DNA of 64,000 nt from the NCBI GenBank assembly GCA_014377485.1, contig JACMPM010000052.1, positions 1 through 64,000 on the forward strand, in the 5' to 3' direction. A program made the position numbers and the translations under genes. Of this stretch, positions 43,117 to 50,635 are shown in pieces. This DNA is from Bacteriovorax sp. Lineage in GTDB: Bacteria; Bdellovibrionota; Bacteriovoracia; Bacteriovoracales; Bacteriovoracaceae. A model generated the notes under the pieces. That model saw only the letters and a program-made list of their open reading frames with translations. It ran no database searches and was not told the DNA's origin. How positions within the stretch are numbered: position 1 is the first letter of the stretch; each line of letters begins with the position of its first letter.

Positions 43117-43605
43117 TTAGTTTCTTAAAATATGGCACATATATCCGTCCGGATTTTTATCCAAATAATCCTGATGATAAATTTCTGCAGAATAAAATTC
43201 ACGGGCCTCGAGAACTTGAGTAACGACTGGATCTTTAAAAACTTTAGATTCATTTAGTTTTTTAATCACTTCGATGGCAATTTTTTTCTGTTCGTCATTA
43301 TAAGTAAAAATAACAGAACGGTATTGTGTTCCGATGTCGTTATGTTGACGGTTTACGGTAGTGGGGTCATGCAGACGAAAAAAAACTTCTAAAACTTTTT
43401 CATAGCTGATGATGTCCGGATCGAATTCCACCAAGACCACTTCAGCGTGCCCAGTTGTTCCAGAACAAACCAGAGGATAAGTTGGATCTTTCACAACTCC
43501 GCCTGAGTAGCCAACATCCGTGGATTTAACCCCTTCTATTTTTTTTAAAATGTGCTCAACGCCCCAAAAACAACCAGCTCCTAAAAGTGCTTTTTCTGTA
43601 CTCAT
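43117..43605 (-). CDS. msrA: Peptide methionine-S-sulfoxide reductase
   Basis: Repairs oxidised methionine. The active site is GAGCFWG (catalytic Cys12), then GVKSTDVGYSGG, HAEVVLVEFDP, FFRLHDPTTVNRQHNDIGTQYRS and the C-terminal EIYHQDYLDKNPDGYMCH. Start at ATG 43605 (GGAG upstream) is preferred over the in-frame ATG at 43635. Adjacent genes are a membrane protein 16 bases upstream and the aldehyde dehydrogenase downstream; an oxidative or carbonyl-stress operon is plausible. Confidence 0.95.
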   Translation of the reverse strand: MSTEKALLGAGCFWGVEHILKKIEGVKSTDVGYSGGVVKDPTYPLVCSGTTGHAEVVLVEFDPDIISYEKVLEVFFRLHDPTTVNRQHNDIGTQYRSVIFTYNDEQKKIAIEVIKKLNESKVFKDPVVTQVLEAREFYSAEIYHQDYLDKNPDGYMCHILRN

Positions 43606-43621
43606 TCTTCGCTCCAAAATA

Positions 43622-43981
43622 TTAAGTGAGAGCATAAATGATCAGGCCCATTATCATAAAACCGATCAAATCTCCCCCGTAGTCTATCCAAAAATTCTTT
43701 TTAGACCAACCATTAACTGCATAGTGTTTAGCTGATGTAGCAGCTGCAATCATAAGCCAGCAGCCCAAACTTATTTTCATCATTTGTACTAATGTAAATA
43801 TATCCAGCAACCTCTGTATGACATCCAATCCCCATGCATTAAAAAGGGAACCAAGAAATATGAGTCCTATGGTCTTGAAACCATAAATTCTTTTTTGGGC
43901 AATGCTTTTTTGCCAGAATAGATAAAAAAGACTATTGATCAAAGCAGCAACCGGTAGGTGATACCATTCACTTAGGCCCAT
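43622..43981 (-). CDS. Small four-helix membrane protein, DUF1761-like
   Basis: A 119-residue protein with about four membrane helices (roughly 8-25, 35-52, 68-85 and 100-117), with the W..N..W-type spacing of DUF1761 proteins. GGAG lies six bases before the ATG. It heads the seven-gene run that includes msrA, ALDH and rmuC. Function unknown; the family match is only tentative. Confidence 0.6.
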   Translation of the reverse strand: MGLSEWYHLPVAALINSLFYLFWQKSIAQKRIYGFKTIGLIFLGSLFNAWGLDVIQRLLDIFTLVQMMKISLGCWLMIAAATSAKHYAVNGWSKKNFWIDYGGDLIGFMIMGLIIYALT

Positions 43982-44040
43982 TCTTGCTCCAGATTAAAAT
44001 TGGTGTTGATTCTTTACTTATTTTAGATAATAAAAAGCAA

Positions 44041-44688
44041 ATGATCAAAAATTCTCATTACACATATGACTACTTTCAGCCTGAAGAGTACAGATTCTCT
44101 CTGGATTCAGTTTTTCTTGCTCAAAAAGTGGCAAAATTGATTCAAAGCGAAGCTGAAATCACAAAATGGAAGGTTTTAGATCTTTGTGCGGGATGCGGTA
44201 TTATTGGCCTAGAACTCTCAATTCATGTCAAAGCTCAGATGAATATCGATTTTTTAGAAGTTCAAGAAATCTATCGATCATTTTTCGATAAAAACAAAGA
44301 AATGATTTATCCGAGAGCTGGTAGAGACCAACTTCGCTTTTTAAATATTAATTATCAAAAACTACTGGAAGTTGAATTTCAAAACTCTTACGATTTAATA
44401 GTTTCAAACCCTCCTTATTTCTTTAAAGACGAAGGACTTTTATCTCCCAACGATTTTAAAAACCGTTGCCGATTTTTTCTCGATAGTGATTTTAAAACTT
44501 TGATATATGCCATAGTGTTCGTCTTAAAACCCAATTCGTCTGCTTATATATTAGTTCGCTCTGGAGTTCACCATGGTAGAACTCCTATTGATGAAATTAT
44601 TAAGCTGTTAGGAAATAGTGGAAGTGCGAAGATCATTGATAATATCCGCGGAACTGATATCGTTGAAATCAGAAAAGAAATTCGTTAA
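44041..44688 (+). CDS. TrmN6-like tRNA1(Val) adenine-N6 methyltransferase
   Basis: An SAM-dependent methyltransferase with VLDLCAGCGIIGLELSIH and the N6-adenine motif SNPPYF. The start HYTYDYFQPEEYRFSLDSVFLA resembles TrmN6/YfiC (FxxHxxRCAMKVGTD position). A TTG further upstream (43984) extends the frame, but it lies in the ribosome-binding region of the divergent gene and adds no family sequence, so I use ATG 44041 (215 residues). GATAAT nine bases before the ATG may serve as a near-leaderless promoter. Ends in an 81-base antisense overlap with the TatD gene. Confidence 0.75.
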   Translation: MIKNSHYTYDYFQPEEYRFSLDSVFLAQKVAKLIQSEAEITKWKVLDLCAGCGIIGLELSIHVKAQMNIDFLEVQEIYRSFFDKNKEMIYPRAGRDQLRFLNINYQKLLEVEFQNSYDLIVSNPPYFFKDEGLLSPNDFKNRCRFFLDSDFKTLIYAIVFVLKPNSSAYILVRSGVHHGRTPIDEIIKLLGNSGSAKIIDNIRGTDIVEIRKEIR

Positions 44689-45303
44689 GTTCGAGAAGAA
44701 TAATTCCTCACAAGTCTTGCCATCGATATTGAGACTGAGTACTGCTTTTTGATACAAATCGACTAGTGTGAATTCGGTTTGGTCGTCTGTTTCTAGAAAA
44801 ATTTTTTCTCTCGGAAGTAATTTCATTACTTCATTTGCAAGAGTCTTAGAATTAAAGAGTCTGCTTCCAAATGAGAAATAACAATCGTATTTTAAAAAAG
44901 ATCGGGCAATTTCAAAATCTCCTGCGAAATCGTGTAACAGAATTCTCCCTTTATACTTTTTTGCCTTTAATATTTTTAAAAGGTCAGCTTCAGCTTTTAC
45001 GCAATGAAGAATTAAGGGTCGTTGGACTTCAAGTGCCCAGTCCATATGCCAACCCAAAACTATTTCTTGAATATCGCAATTAACAATCCCCTTTCTTCTT
45101 CGATCAAGACCGCATTCACCAATGGCGAGAGTTTTTTTCTGGAATTGCATTTTTAATTTTAAAAATTTTTCAGCACAAAGAGTTTCATTAAAGGGCGTCT
45201 TTAATTCCCAAGGATGAATCCCTAAAGAGTGCTTGCCTACTAAAAAACGCAATTGATCAGTACAATCAACTAACAAGTTATGTGTATGTATATCGATCAA
45301 CAT
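44608..45303 (-). CDS. TatD-family metal-dependent hydrolase
   Basis: A TIM-barrel hydrolase, possibly a nuclease, recognised by DIHTHNL (metal HxH), AIGECGLDRRRKG (Glu ligand), RPLILHCVKAEADLL, GRILLHDFAGD and the late FLETDDQT (Asp ligand). At 231 residues it is shorter than E. coli TatD (260), with short loops. The last 27 codons overlap the end of the convergent methyltransferase gene. It follows the decayed response-regulator relic. Confidence 0.82.
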   Translation of the reverse strand: MLIDIHTHNLLVDCTDQLRFLVGKHSLGIHPWELKTPFNETLCAEKFLKLKMQFQKKTLAIGECGLDRRRKGIVNCDIQEIVLGWHMDWALEVQRPLILHCVKAEADLLKILKAKKYKGRILLHDFAGDFEIARSFLKYDCYFSFGSRLFNSKTLANEVMKLLPREKIFLETDDQTEFTLVDLYQKAVLSLNIDGKTCEELFFSNLTNFFSDFNDISSADIINDLRTSTIS

Positions 45304-45317
45304 GAATTAATCAATCC

Positions 45318-45993
45318 TTACTTGATATCTAAAAGCGAGAAGGGAATTCTTGAAAAATGAAAGACCTTAAATTTTCTTCGGGACTTACTTATATATTCTT
45401 CAACATCCCATTTAGGATTGGCAAGTATGTACTCAGTTAAATCATTAACAATAATAAAAACTACTGACAATGGAGGAATTTTTTGGAAGCCACATCTGCT
45501 GGAATTTCACGCAAACCTTCAATGCTGCGAGCGGCGATAATAGGATACTCAAAAATCATTTTGTAGTCGATCGGAGAAAGTGTTTTTTTTTGTAATATAA
45601 GAGCTTCATGGCCATATCTTTAAGATAAGCTGCGTAAACGAACTTCTCAAGAGTTTTATCTGTATTCCATTCTATCTGCATGCAAATGGCGGTCGAAATA
45701 TTAATCAGCATATTAATATGAGTGATAATGTAATTATCAATGTTGCGATCAATTTTCATTTGCGTGAAAAGATGTTTCAAAAAATTCCTGCAAATCGTTT
45801 TTGAAAGCGATCGACAAATTGAGGTGTAATAATTCAGCTAATAATTACAAAAGGTGCATTTTTATTTGGATTATCTGGAGCTGCAATTAAAAACTTTTCA
45901 ACTTCAGCGCCATTACGATTTTCAAGATTAATTTCGAGAAAAATTAAGGAATAGGAATTGGCATATAAGACCTTCTCTGGCTAAAGAATATCT
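45318..45993 (-). pseudogene. Decayed response regulator with HD-GYP-type output
   Basis: Translation in three frames gives collinear pieces of one protein. First the middle of a receiver: YSLIFLEINLENRNGAEVEKFL, then PFVIIS, a TGA, and ITPQFVDRFQKRFAG. Next, in another frame, an HD-like helix (KFVYAAYLKDMAMKLLYYKK), then after an A9 slip TLSPIDYKMIFEYPIIAARSIEG. Last comes IPPLSVVFIIVNDLTEYIL and a TAA at 45318-45320. The first third of the receiver and the HHExxxGxGYP stretch are missing. It aligns in order with the intact REC-HD-GYP gene at 31719. The adjacent sensor kinase, 16 bases upstream, may have lost its partner. Confidence 0.8.
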
Positions 45994-46008
45994 AAAGAAG
46001 AAAACTTA

Positions 46009-47679
46009 TTAGTCAGATTTTTTGGGAAGCTCAATGATAAATGTAGTATGAATAGCATTACTGTCAATTGTAAATCGGCCGTTGTGAGATTCAATAATTC
46101 CCTTAGAAATACTTAGTCCTAATCCAGTGCCTTTTCCAACAGCCTTTGTAGTAAAAAAAGGCTGCATCATTTTTTGAATAATGGCTTCAGGAATTTTTTT
46201 ACCGCTATCGGAAATAGCAATAGTAACTCTGTCCCCCATGTCAGTGATTTTTATCTCAATCCATTTTCCATTTGTGTCTTCCAGAGCATCCAGAGAATTA
46301 TTTAAAAGATTCATAATGACCTGTACAATTTGAACTTCACGGCATTCGATAATTAAATCTTGAAAAGGTATAATCCGTAACGCAATTCCATTATTTTTTA
46401 ATCGTTCGCCACAAAGATCAAGAATACTATCAATAATATGTTTAATCGAAATGGCGACAGCAGGATCATTAAATGAATCTCTTGCAAATGTGCGGAGCCC
46501 TTTAATAATTTTAGCTATACGATCAACCGTCTTGATAATTTTATCAAGAGAGTCATTTAACTTTTTGTCAGATTCAATTTCGCTAGTAGGCCTCTTTATG
46601 GTCATAGCTAATGCAGAAATAATGGTGAGTGGATTATTAATCTCGTGAGCTATCCCACTGGCCATTTCTCCCAATGAAGATAACTTGGCAGACTGAATCG
46701 CTAGTTTTCTTTGTTCTTCAACTAACTCCAAAGAATGGAGAAAATTAAGAAGAAAAAATGCAAATCCCGAAAATAAAACCAAGATCAAAATGATATAAAT
46801 GAAGGTTCTTAATTTCCAAGCATATAAAAAGTCTTTAACTGCAAGTCCAACCAAAACGGTAAAGTGATAGTTGCCAATTTTACGACCAGTCACAATTCTC
46901 TCAACGTTATCAATACGAGAAGAAGAAAGATAAGAAGTAGAATGGTTACTTCCGTTTACCAAATCATCAATTTGAGGCGCGAGTTTAATAACTTTTCCAA
47001 AATGTTCATCAGACCAAGGTATGCGGGCGTAAACAAAATGATCAAAACCATAAAGAGTAATGACTCCCTTGGGTCCTATATTGATAGCAGAAAACATTTC
47101 ACGGTAAAAATCGAGAGGAATTGTCGCCAGAATAAGTCCCCTAAATTTTCCAACCTTAGAAAGTATGGGTCTAGCAAGAACCATCACCCATTTTCCTGTA
47201 GTTTTGCTAATAACCGGCCTAGATATCTTTAATTCATCCTTATTACTATTTTTCAGGTATTGAAAATATTCTCTATCGCGAAGATTAGATTTAGCAAGAA
47301 AACCTAAATCATCTCCGATAAATTCTCCATCTTGGTCTACAGCTTTAATGCTTAAAACTTCAGGGAGTCTGTTTTTGTGGTTAAGTAGTAATTTATTATA
47401 TGTATAACTCTTTTTGGGTGTGAGCACTTGATCGATAGAAAATTGATCTTGTAATTCCATGAGGATTAAGTCTATTTTTTTAAATGAAGTTGAGATTTGT
47501 CCTTCTAAAACTTCAGTTAGATTACTTGATTGAACCTTGGCACTATGCATTTCACTTTTATAAGACATGTAAGACTCAAATAGAAATACCGCTACAACAA
47601 AGATCCCAACGATCATTGAAACTATGAAAATTCTTGAGTTTTTTGAATGTTTAATGAGGTTTATGTATTTATTAATCAT
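46009..47679 (-). CDS. Sensor histidine kinase with extracytoplasmic Cache-like domain
   Basis: A 556-residue membrane kinase: TM1 at about 17-36, a periplasmic sensor domain of about 250 residues that looks like dCache/CHASE (LRDREYFQYLKNSN, ISRPVISKTTGKWVMVLARPI), TM2 at about 290-313, then HisKA (LGEMASGIAHEINNPLTII, phospho-His) and an HATPase domain (MNLLNNSLDALED, SDSGKKIP, GTGLGLSISKGIIE). Catalytic residues look intact. The sensed ligand is unknown. Downstream lies a broken response-regulator gene; upstream, divergent, the clan CD pair. Confidence 0.9.
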   Translation of the reverse strand: MINKYINLIKHSKNSRIFIVSMIVGIFVVAVFLFESYMSYKSEMHSAKVQSSNLTEVLEGQISTSFKKIDLILMELQDQFSIDQVLTPKKSYTYNKLLLNHKNRLPEVLSIKAVDQDGEFIGDDLGFLAKSNLRDREYFQYLKNSNKDELKISRPVISKTTGKWVMVLARPILSKVGKFRGLILATIPLDFYREMFSAINIGPKGVITLYGFDHFVYARIPWSDEHFGKVIKLAPQIDDLVNGSNHSTSYLSSSRIDNVERIVTGRKIGNYHFTVLVGLAVKDFLYAWKLRTFIYIILILVLFSGFAFFLLNFLHSLELVEEQRKLAIQSAKLSSLGEMASGIAHEINNPLTIISALAMTIKRPTSEIESDKKLNDSLDKIIKTVDRIAKIIKGLRTFARDSFNDPAVAISIKHIIDSILDLCGERLKNNGIALRIIPFQDLIIECREVQIVQVIMNLLNNSLDALEDTNGKWIEIKITDMGDRVTIAISDSGKKIPEAIIQKMMQPFFTTKAVGKGTGLGLSISKGIIESHNGRFTIDSNAIHTTFIIELPKKSD

Positions 47680-47807
47680 GTGTATGGAATTATAAATGTC
47701 TATTGAATGACCCGTCTATTGATTTTCCCTATAAAAAATACAATCTCTCACCATTTTTTTTGCCATTTGTTATTATACGGCCACTTATTTAAAGAGAGGA
47801 TATATAT

Positions 47808-49145
47808 ATGATCAATCGATTACTTGTAGTGACTACTGCTGCATTTGTTATGGCATCTGCTTTCGGTGCTACCTCAATTAAGAGTACAGAAAGAAAACTT
47901 TATACTGCTTCAAATTCAACTGAGGCAATCTTAGAATTCAATGGAATAGTTCAATATGAATCTGCTCGTACTCCTGTCGAAAAGACAATGAGAAATCAAA
48001 TTGAAGCCCAACTTGATCATATCATTGGCCCAATGTCTGAAGCTCAATACACTGCTGTTCCAAAAGGTGATCATATTGTCACGGACATTAAAATAGTAAA
48101 AAAGGACAAAACTACTTTAACAATAAGTTATAAATATAAAGGTACAATCGTACTTCAAAATGGACCCAAAGATACTTATACTATTTTATTACCAGTTAAT
48201 CCAAAAACAATTTATGCTGCAGCTATGGTAGGAGACGAAAATCCATGTACTGATGAACATTACCAGACTGAAGGTGACTTCTGGTATTTCTGGAGTCCAA
48301 GCCGTCCAGGCTGTAAGCTAAAAGAAGGAAAAGACTATAATATTGTAAACGCAAAAATCCAAAGAATTGTGAATTCTAAATTATCTTATCCGGAGTACCA
48401 AAATCTTCCGGACGAAAAAGGAAATATTACTATCCACGTTTTATTCGGAATGGATGATCCAACTCTAAGTAGAAATCCATTAAGTAGTACTGATATTAAT
48501 GCTGTTAACTATCGTACTTTCAGAAATTATCTATTAAAAAATGGATATAAGGCGACGACATGGACCGATAATCAAGTTAATGCCATTGCTAAAACTCTCG
48601 ATGGAGCCGCTCCGTTTGTAGAAACAATCCAAAAAGAAAAAATCGTTTATCGTTTCTTTTATGCTCCTACTGGAATTGATGAAGAGGCCCTTGGATTTCA
48701 TTGGTTCTATAAAGACGCTCTGGAAAATGCTTCTATCGTAATGTACGAAGGTCATTCAGGTCTTGGTGGACATTTAGATCTTGATTCAATTGAACAAAAT
48801 CTTGGTGAAACAATTAAATTCTCTAAAAGATACCAAATTTATTTTTTTGATAGTTGTACATCATACAAATATTACAACACTGCTTACTTCGAAAGAAAGA
48901 TTAATGCAAAAGATCTAAAAGGAACGAAGAAGTTAGATATCTTTACCAATGGATTATCTACTGCCTTCGATGCTATGCCAGCTGCAAGTGCTGCCCTAGA
49001 TATGGCCTTGGAAAAAGCTTTGAATTTAGCTCAGACTGGAAATGGATTTGTAAGCTATCAAACTCTTGCGAAACAAATAGATTCTGATAATTTGTTTGGC
49101 GTAAATGGTGATGAAGACAATGTTACTCCTTCAAAGATTAAATAA
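47808..49145 (+). CDS. Exported clan CD (caspase/gingipain-like) putative cysteine peptidase
   Basis: A 445-residue protein with signal MINRLLVVTTAAFVMASAFG. The second half has the clan CD layout: a hydrophobic strand leading to His316 in IVMYEGHSGLGGH, then a strand leading to Cys350 in YFFDSCTSYKYY. The first half (about 20-280) is beta-rich with a Cys pair and looks like a prodomain or binding part. It is not a canonical member of any peptidase family I recognise. GAGAGGA lies before the ATG. The clostripain-like gene starts 41 bases before its end. Activity is inferred from the dyad only. Confidence 0.7.
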   Translation: MINRLLVVTTAAFVMASAFGATSIKSTERKLYTASNSTEAILEFNGIVQYESARTPVEKTMRNQIEAQLDHIIGPMSEAQYTAVPKGDHIVTDIKIVKKDKTTLTISYKYKGTIVLQNGPKDTYTILLPVNPKTIYAAAMVGDENPCTDEHYQTEGDFWYFWSPSRPGCKLKEGKDYNIVNAKIQRIVNSKLSYPEYQNLPDEKGNITIHVLFGMDDPTLSRNPLSSTDINAVNYRTFRNYLLKNGYKATTWTDNQVNAIAKTLDGAAPFVETIQKEKIVYRFFYAPTGIDEEALGFHWFYKDALENASIVMYEGHSGLGGHLDLDSIEQNLGETIKFSKRYQIYFFDSCTSYKYYNTAYFERKINAKDLKGTKKLDIFTNGLSTAFDAMPAASAALDMALEKALNLAQTGNGFVSYQTLAKQIDSDNLFGVNGDEDNVTPSKIK

Positions 49146-50622
49146 TCTAGTCCTTTTTCTTGTCATACTGGGTTCGGTCAGCGTAAATGCTGCCGAAACC
49201 AAATGGGAAGTGGCGATCGTCTTTCGTGGTGAAGGCGAAGATCAACAGTTTCAAAAAGATGTTGATGATAATATTTTAGAACTTGCCCGCCTAAACCCAA
49301 GTGCCACTTTAAAAATTGGTCTTTACAGAGAAATTGAAGGTAAGAGTTATTCTTACTTCCCAAATGGGCCAAGTAAAAAAGATATATCTCTTGGAGATTT
49401 ACTTTACCGCCAGGATTTAAATCAATTAAAGGTTCCTGGAACCTTTAAAACAAATGCCGGTGTTGAGTTAAAATCTTTCTTGAAATTTTTTTATAAAGAA
49501 TCAAATTCCAAAAGAGCTTTAATTATTTATTCTCATGGTAGAGGTGCTGATGGATTGAAGGGTTTATCTACAAAAGACCTTAAAGAAGATTTGCAATCTG
49601 CGCCTCATCTGGATCTTCTATGGTTTGATGCCTGTTTTATGTCCAACTTGGAATTTCTCTATGAACTTAGAAGTTTAAGTGACTATACCATTGCTTCAGA
49701 AGAAGCTGAGTTTGCTTCTGGATTACCTTTTCAAACGCTTTCACTCCTGCCTGCTTTATCGAGCGGAAAAGAAGCATCACTTGCTTTGGCAAAAAATTTT
49801 ATTGAGTCTTATTCTTATTTGAAAAATGGCAAGCAAAGAAATTATGTGAGTGTGAGTTCTGCTACTATATCCATAATTGAAAACAAAAAGCTAAAATCTC
49901 TTGCTGCTTCAATGAAGACTGTTTCAAATCTCTTTAAAAAATTATCTGCTGATCAAAAAATTAAACTTAATAAATTATTAATTAATAAAGCTTCTATGGA
50001 CGACAAATCGATGATCGATCTGGGGTTATTCCTAATTGAGATGCGTCGTCTTAATAATAGTGTAGAGATTGATAACAAACTCACCTCTCTTATACGACTT
50101 TTGAACATCGAAGCTGTCAAAGAATTAAAAACCAATCCTCGTATACACCTTCATTCCCCTGATAATTCAATGAAAACCCAAATGGTTTTTGGATTTAATA
50201 ATTGGATGACTGGAAGTAAGAAAGATTTCTCTGAAGGTGAAATTTACAGTACTATTTTAAAAAACGATGGATTCATTGCAGGCCCTAAGAATGAACAATG
50301 GCCTATGAAAAACTTAAGTGAGAACTCCGAGCTGGTTATCACACCCTTTGCACCTGGAATAAACGTTTTTAATTACTATTTTATGAATAATCAGAATGGA
50401 AAATTATTAACAGAAGCTCAAAGCGTTTCTCGTACTCACGATATCGTTGAATCTGTGGCCGATACTATTGCAACCCCACTTGTTTACACCGCCTACACTC
50501 AGCAAATTGGTTCAAAGGCCGAACGCTACACTGGTCTTAATATCACTATACCTGGGGCTGTTCCTTCAATCGATTATTTTGAATTAGAATTTAATCAACT
50601 CGCAGAGTGGTTAAGTTTATAG
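49105..50622 (+). CDS. Exported clostripain-like (C11) cysteine peptidase
   Basis: A 505-residue protein beginning with a signal peptide (LNNLVLFLVILGSVSVNAAE). The C11 catalytic pair is visible: His144 in LIIYSHGRGADG and Cys177 in LLWFDACFMSNLE. C11 enzymes cut after Arg or Lys and are often self-activated and calcium-dependent. The ATG at 49105 overlaps the preceding clan CD gene by 41 bases; ATG 49111 and 49120 are also possible. The overlap means the two should be expressed together. hrpB follows 13 bases later. Confidence 0.82.
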   Translation: MVMKTMLLLQRLNNLVLFLVILGSVSVNAAETKWEVAIVFRGEGEDQQFQKDVDDNILELARLNPSATLKIGLYREIEGKSYSYFPNGPSKKDISLGDLLYRQDLNQLKVPGTFKTNAGVELKSFLKFFYKESNSKRALIIYSHGRGADGLKGLSTKDLKEDLQSAPHLDLLWFDACFMSNLEFLYELRSLSDYTIASEEAEFASGLPFQTLSLLPALSSGKEASLALAKNFIESYSYLKNGKQRNYVSVSSATISIIENKKLKSLAASMKTVSNLFKKLSADQKIKLNKLLINKASMDDKSMIDLGLFLIEMRRLNNSVEIDNKLTSLIRLLNIEAVKELKTNPRIHLHSPDNSMKTQMVFGFNNWMTGSKKDFSEGEIYSTILKNDGFIAGPKNEQWPMKNLSENSELVITPFAPGINVFNYYFMNNQNGKLLTEAQSVSRTHDIVESVADTIATPLVYTAYTQQIGSKAERYTGLNITIPGAVPSIDYFELEFNQLAEWLSL

Positions 50623-50635
50623 TAAACTTTGGATC

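Noticed and set aside
45556-45780. A 74-codon frame that could be called a small protein
   Set aside because: It is one piece of the broken response regulator; flanking sequence in other frames continues the same domain.
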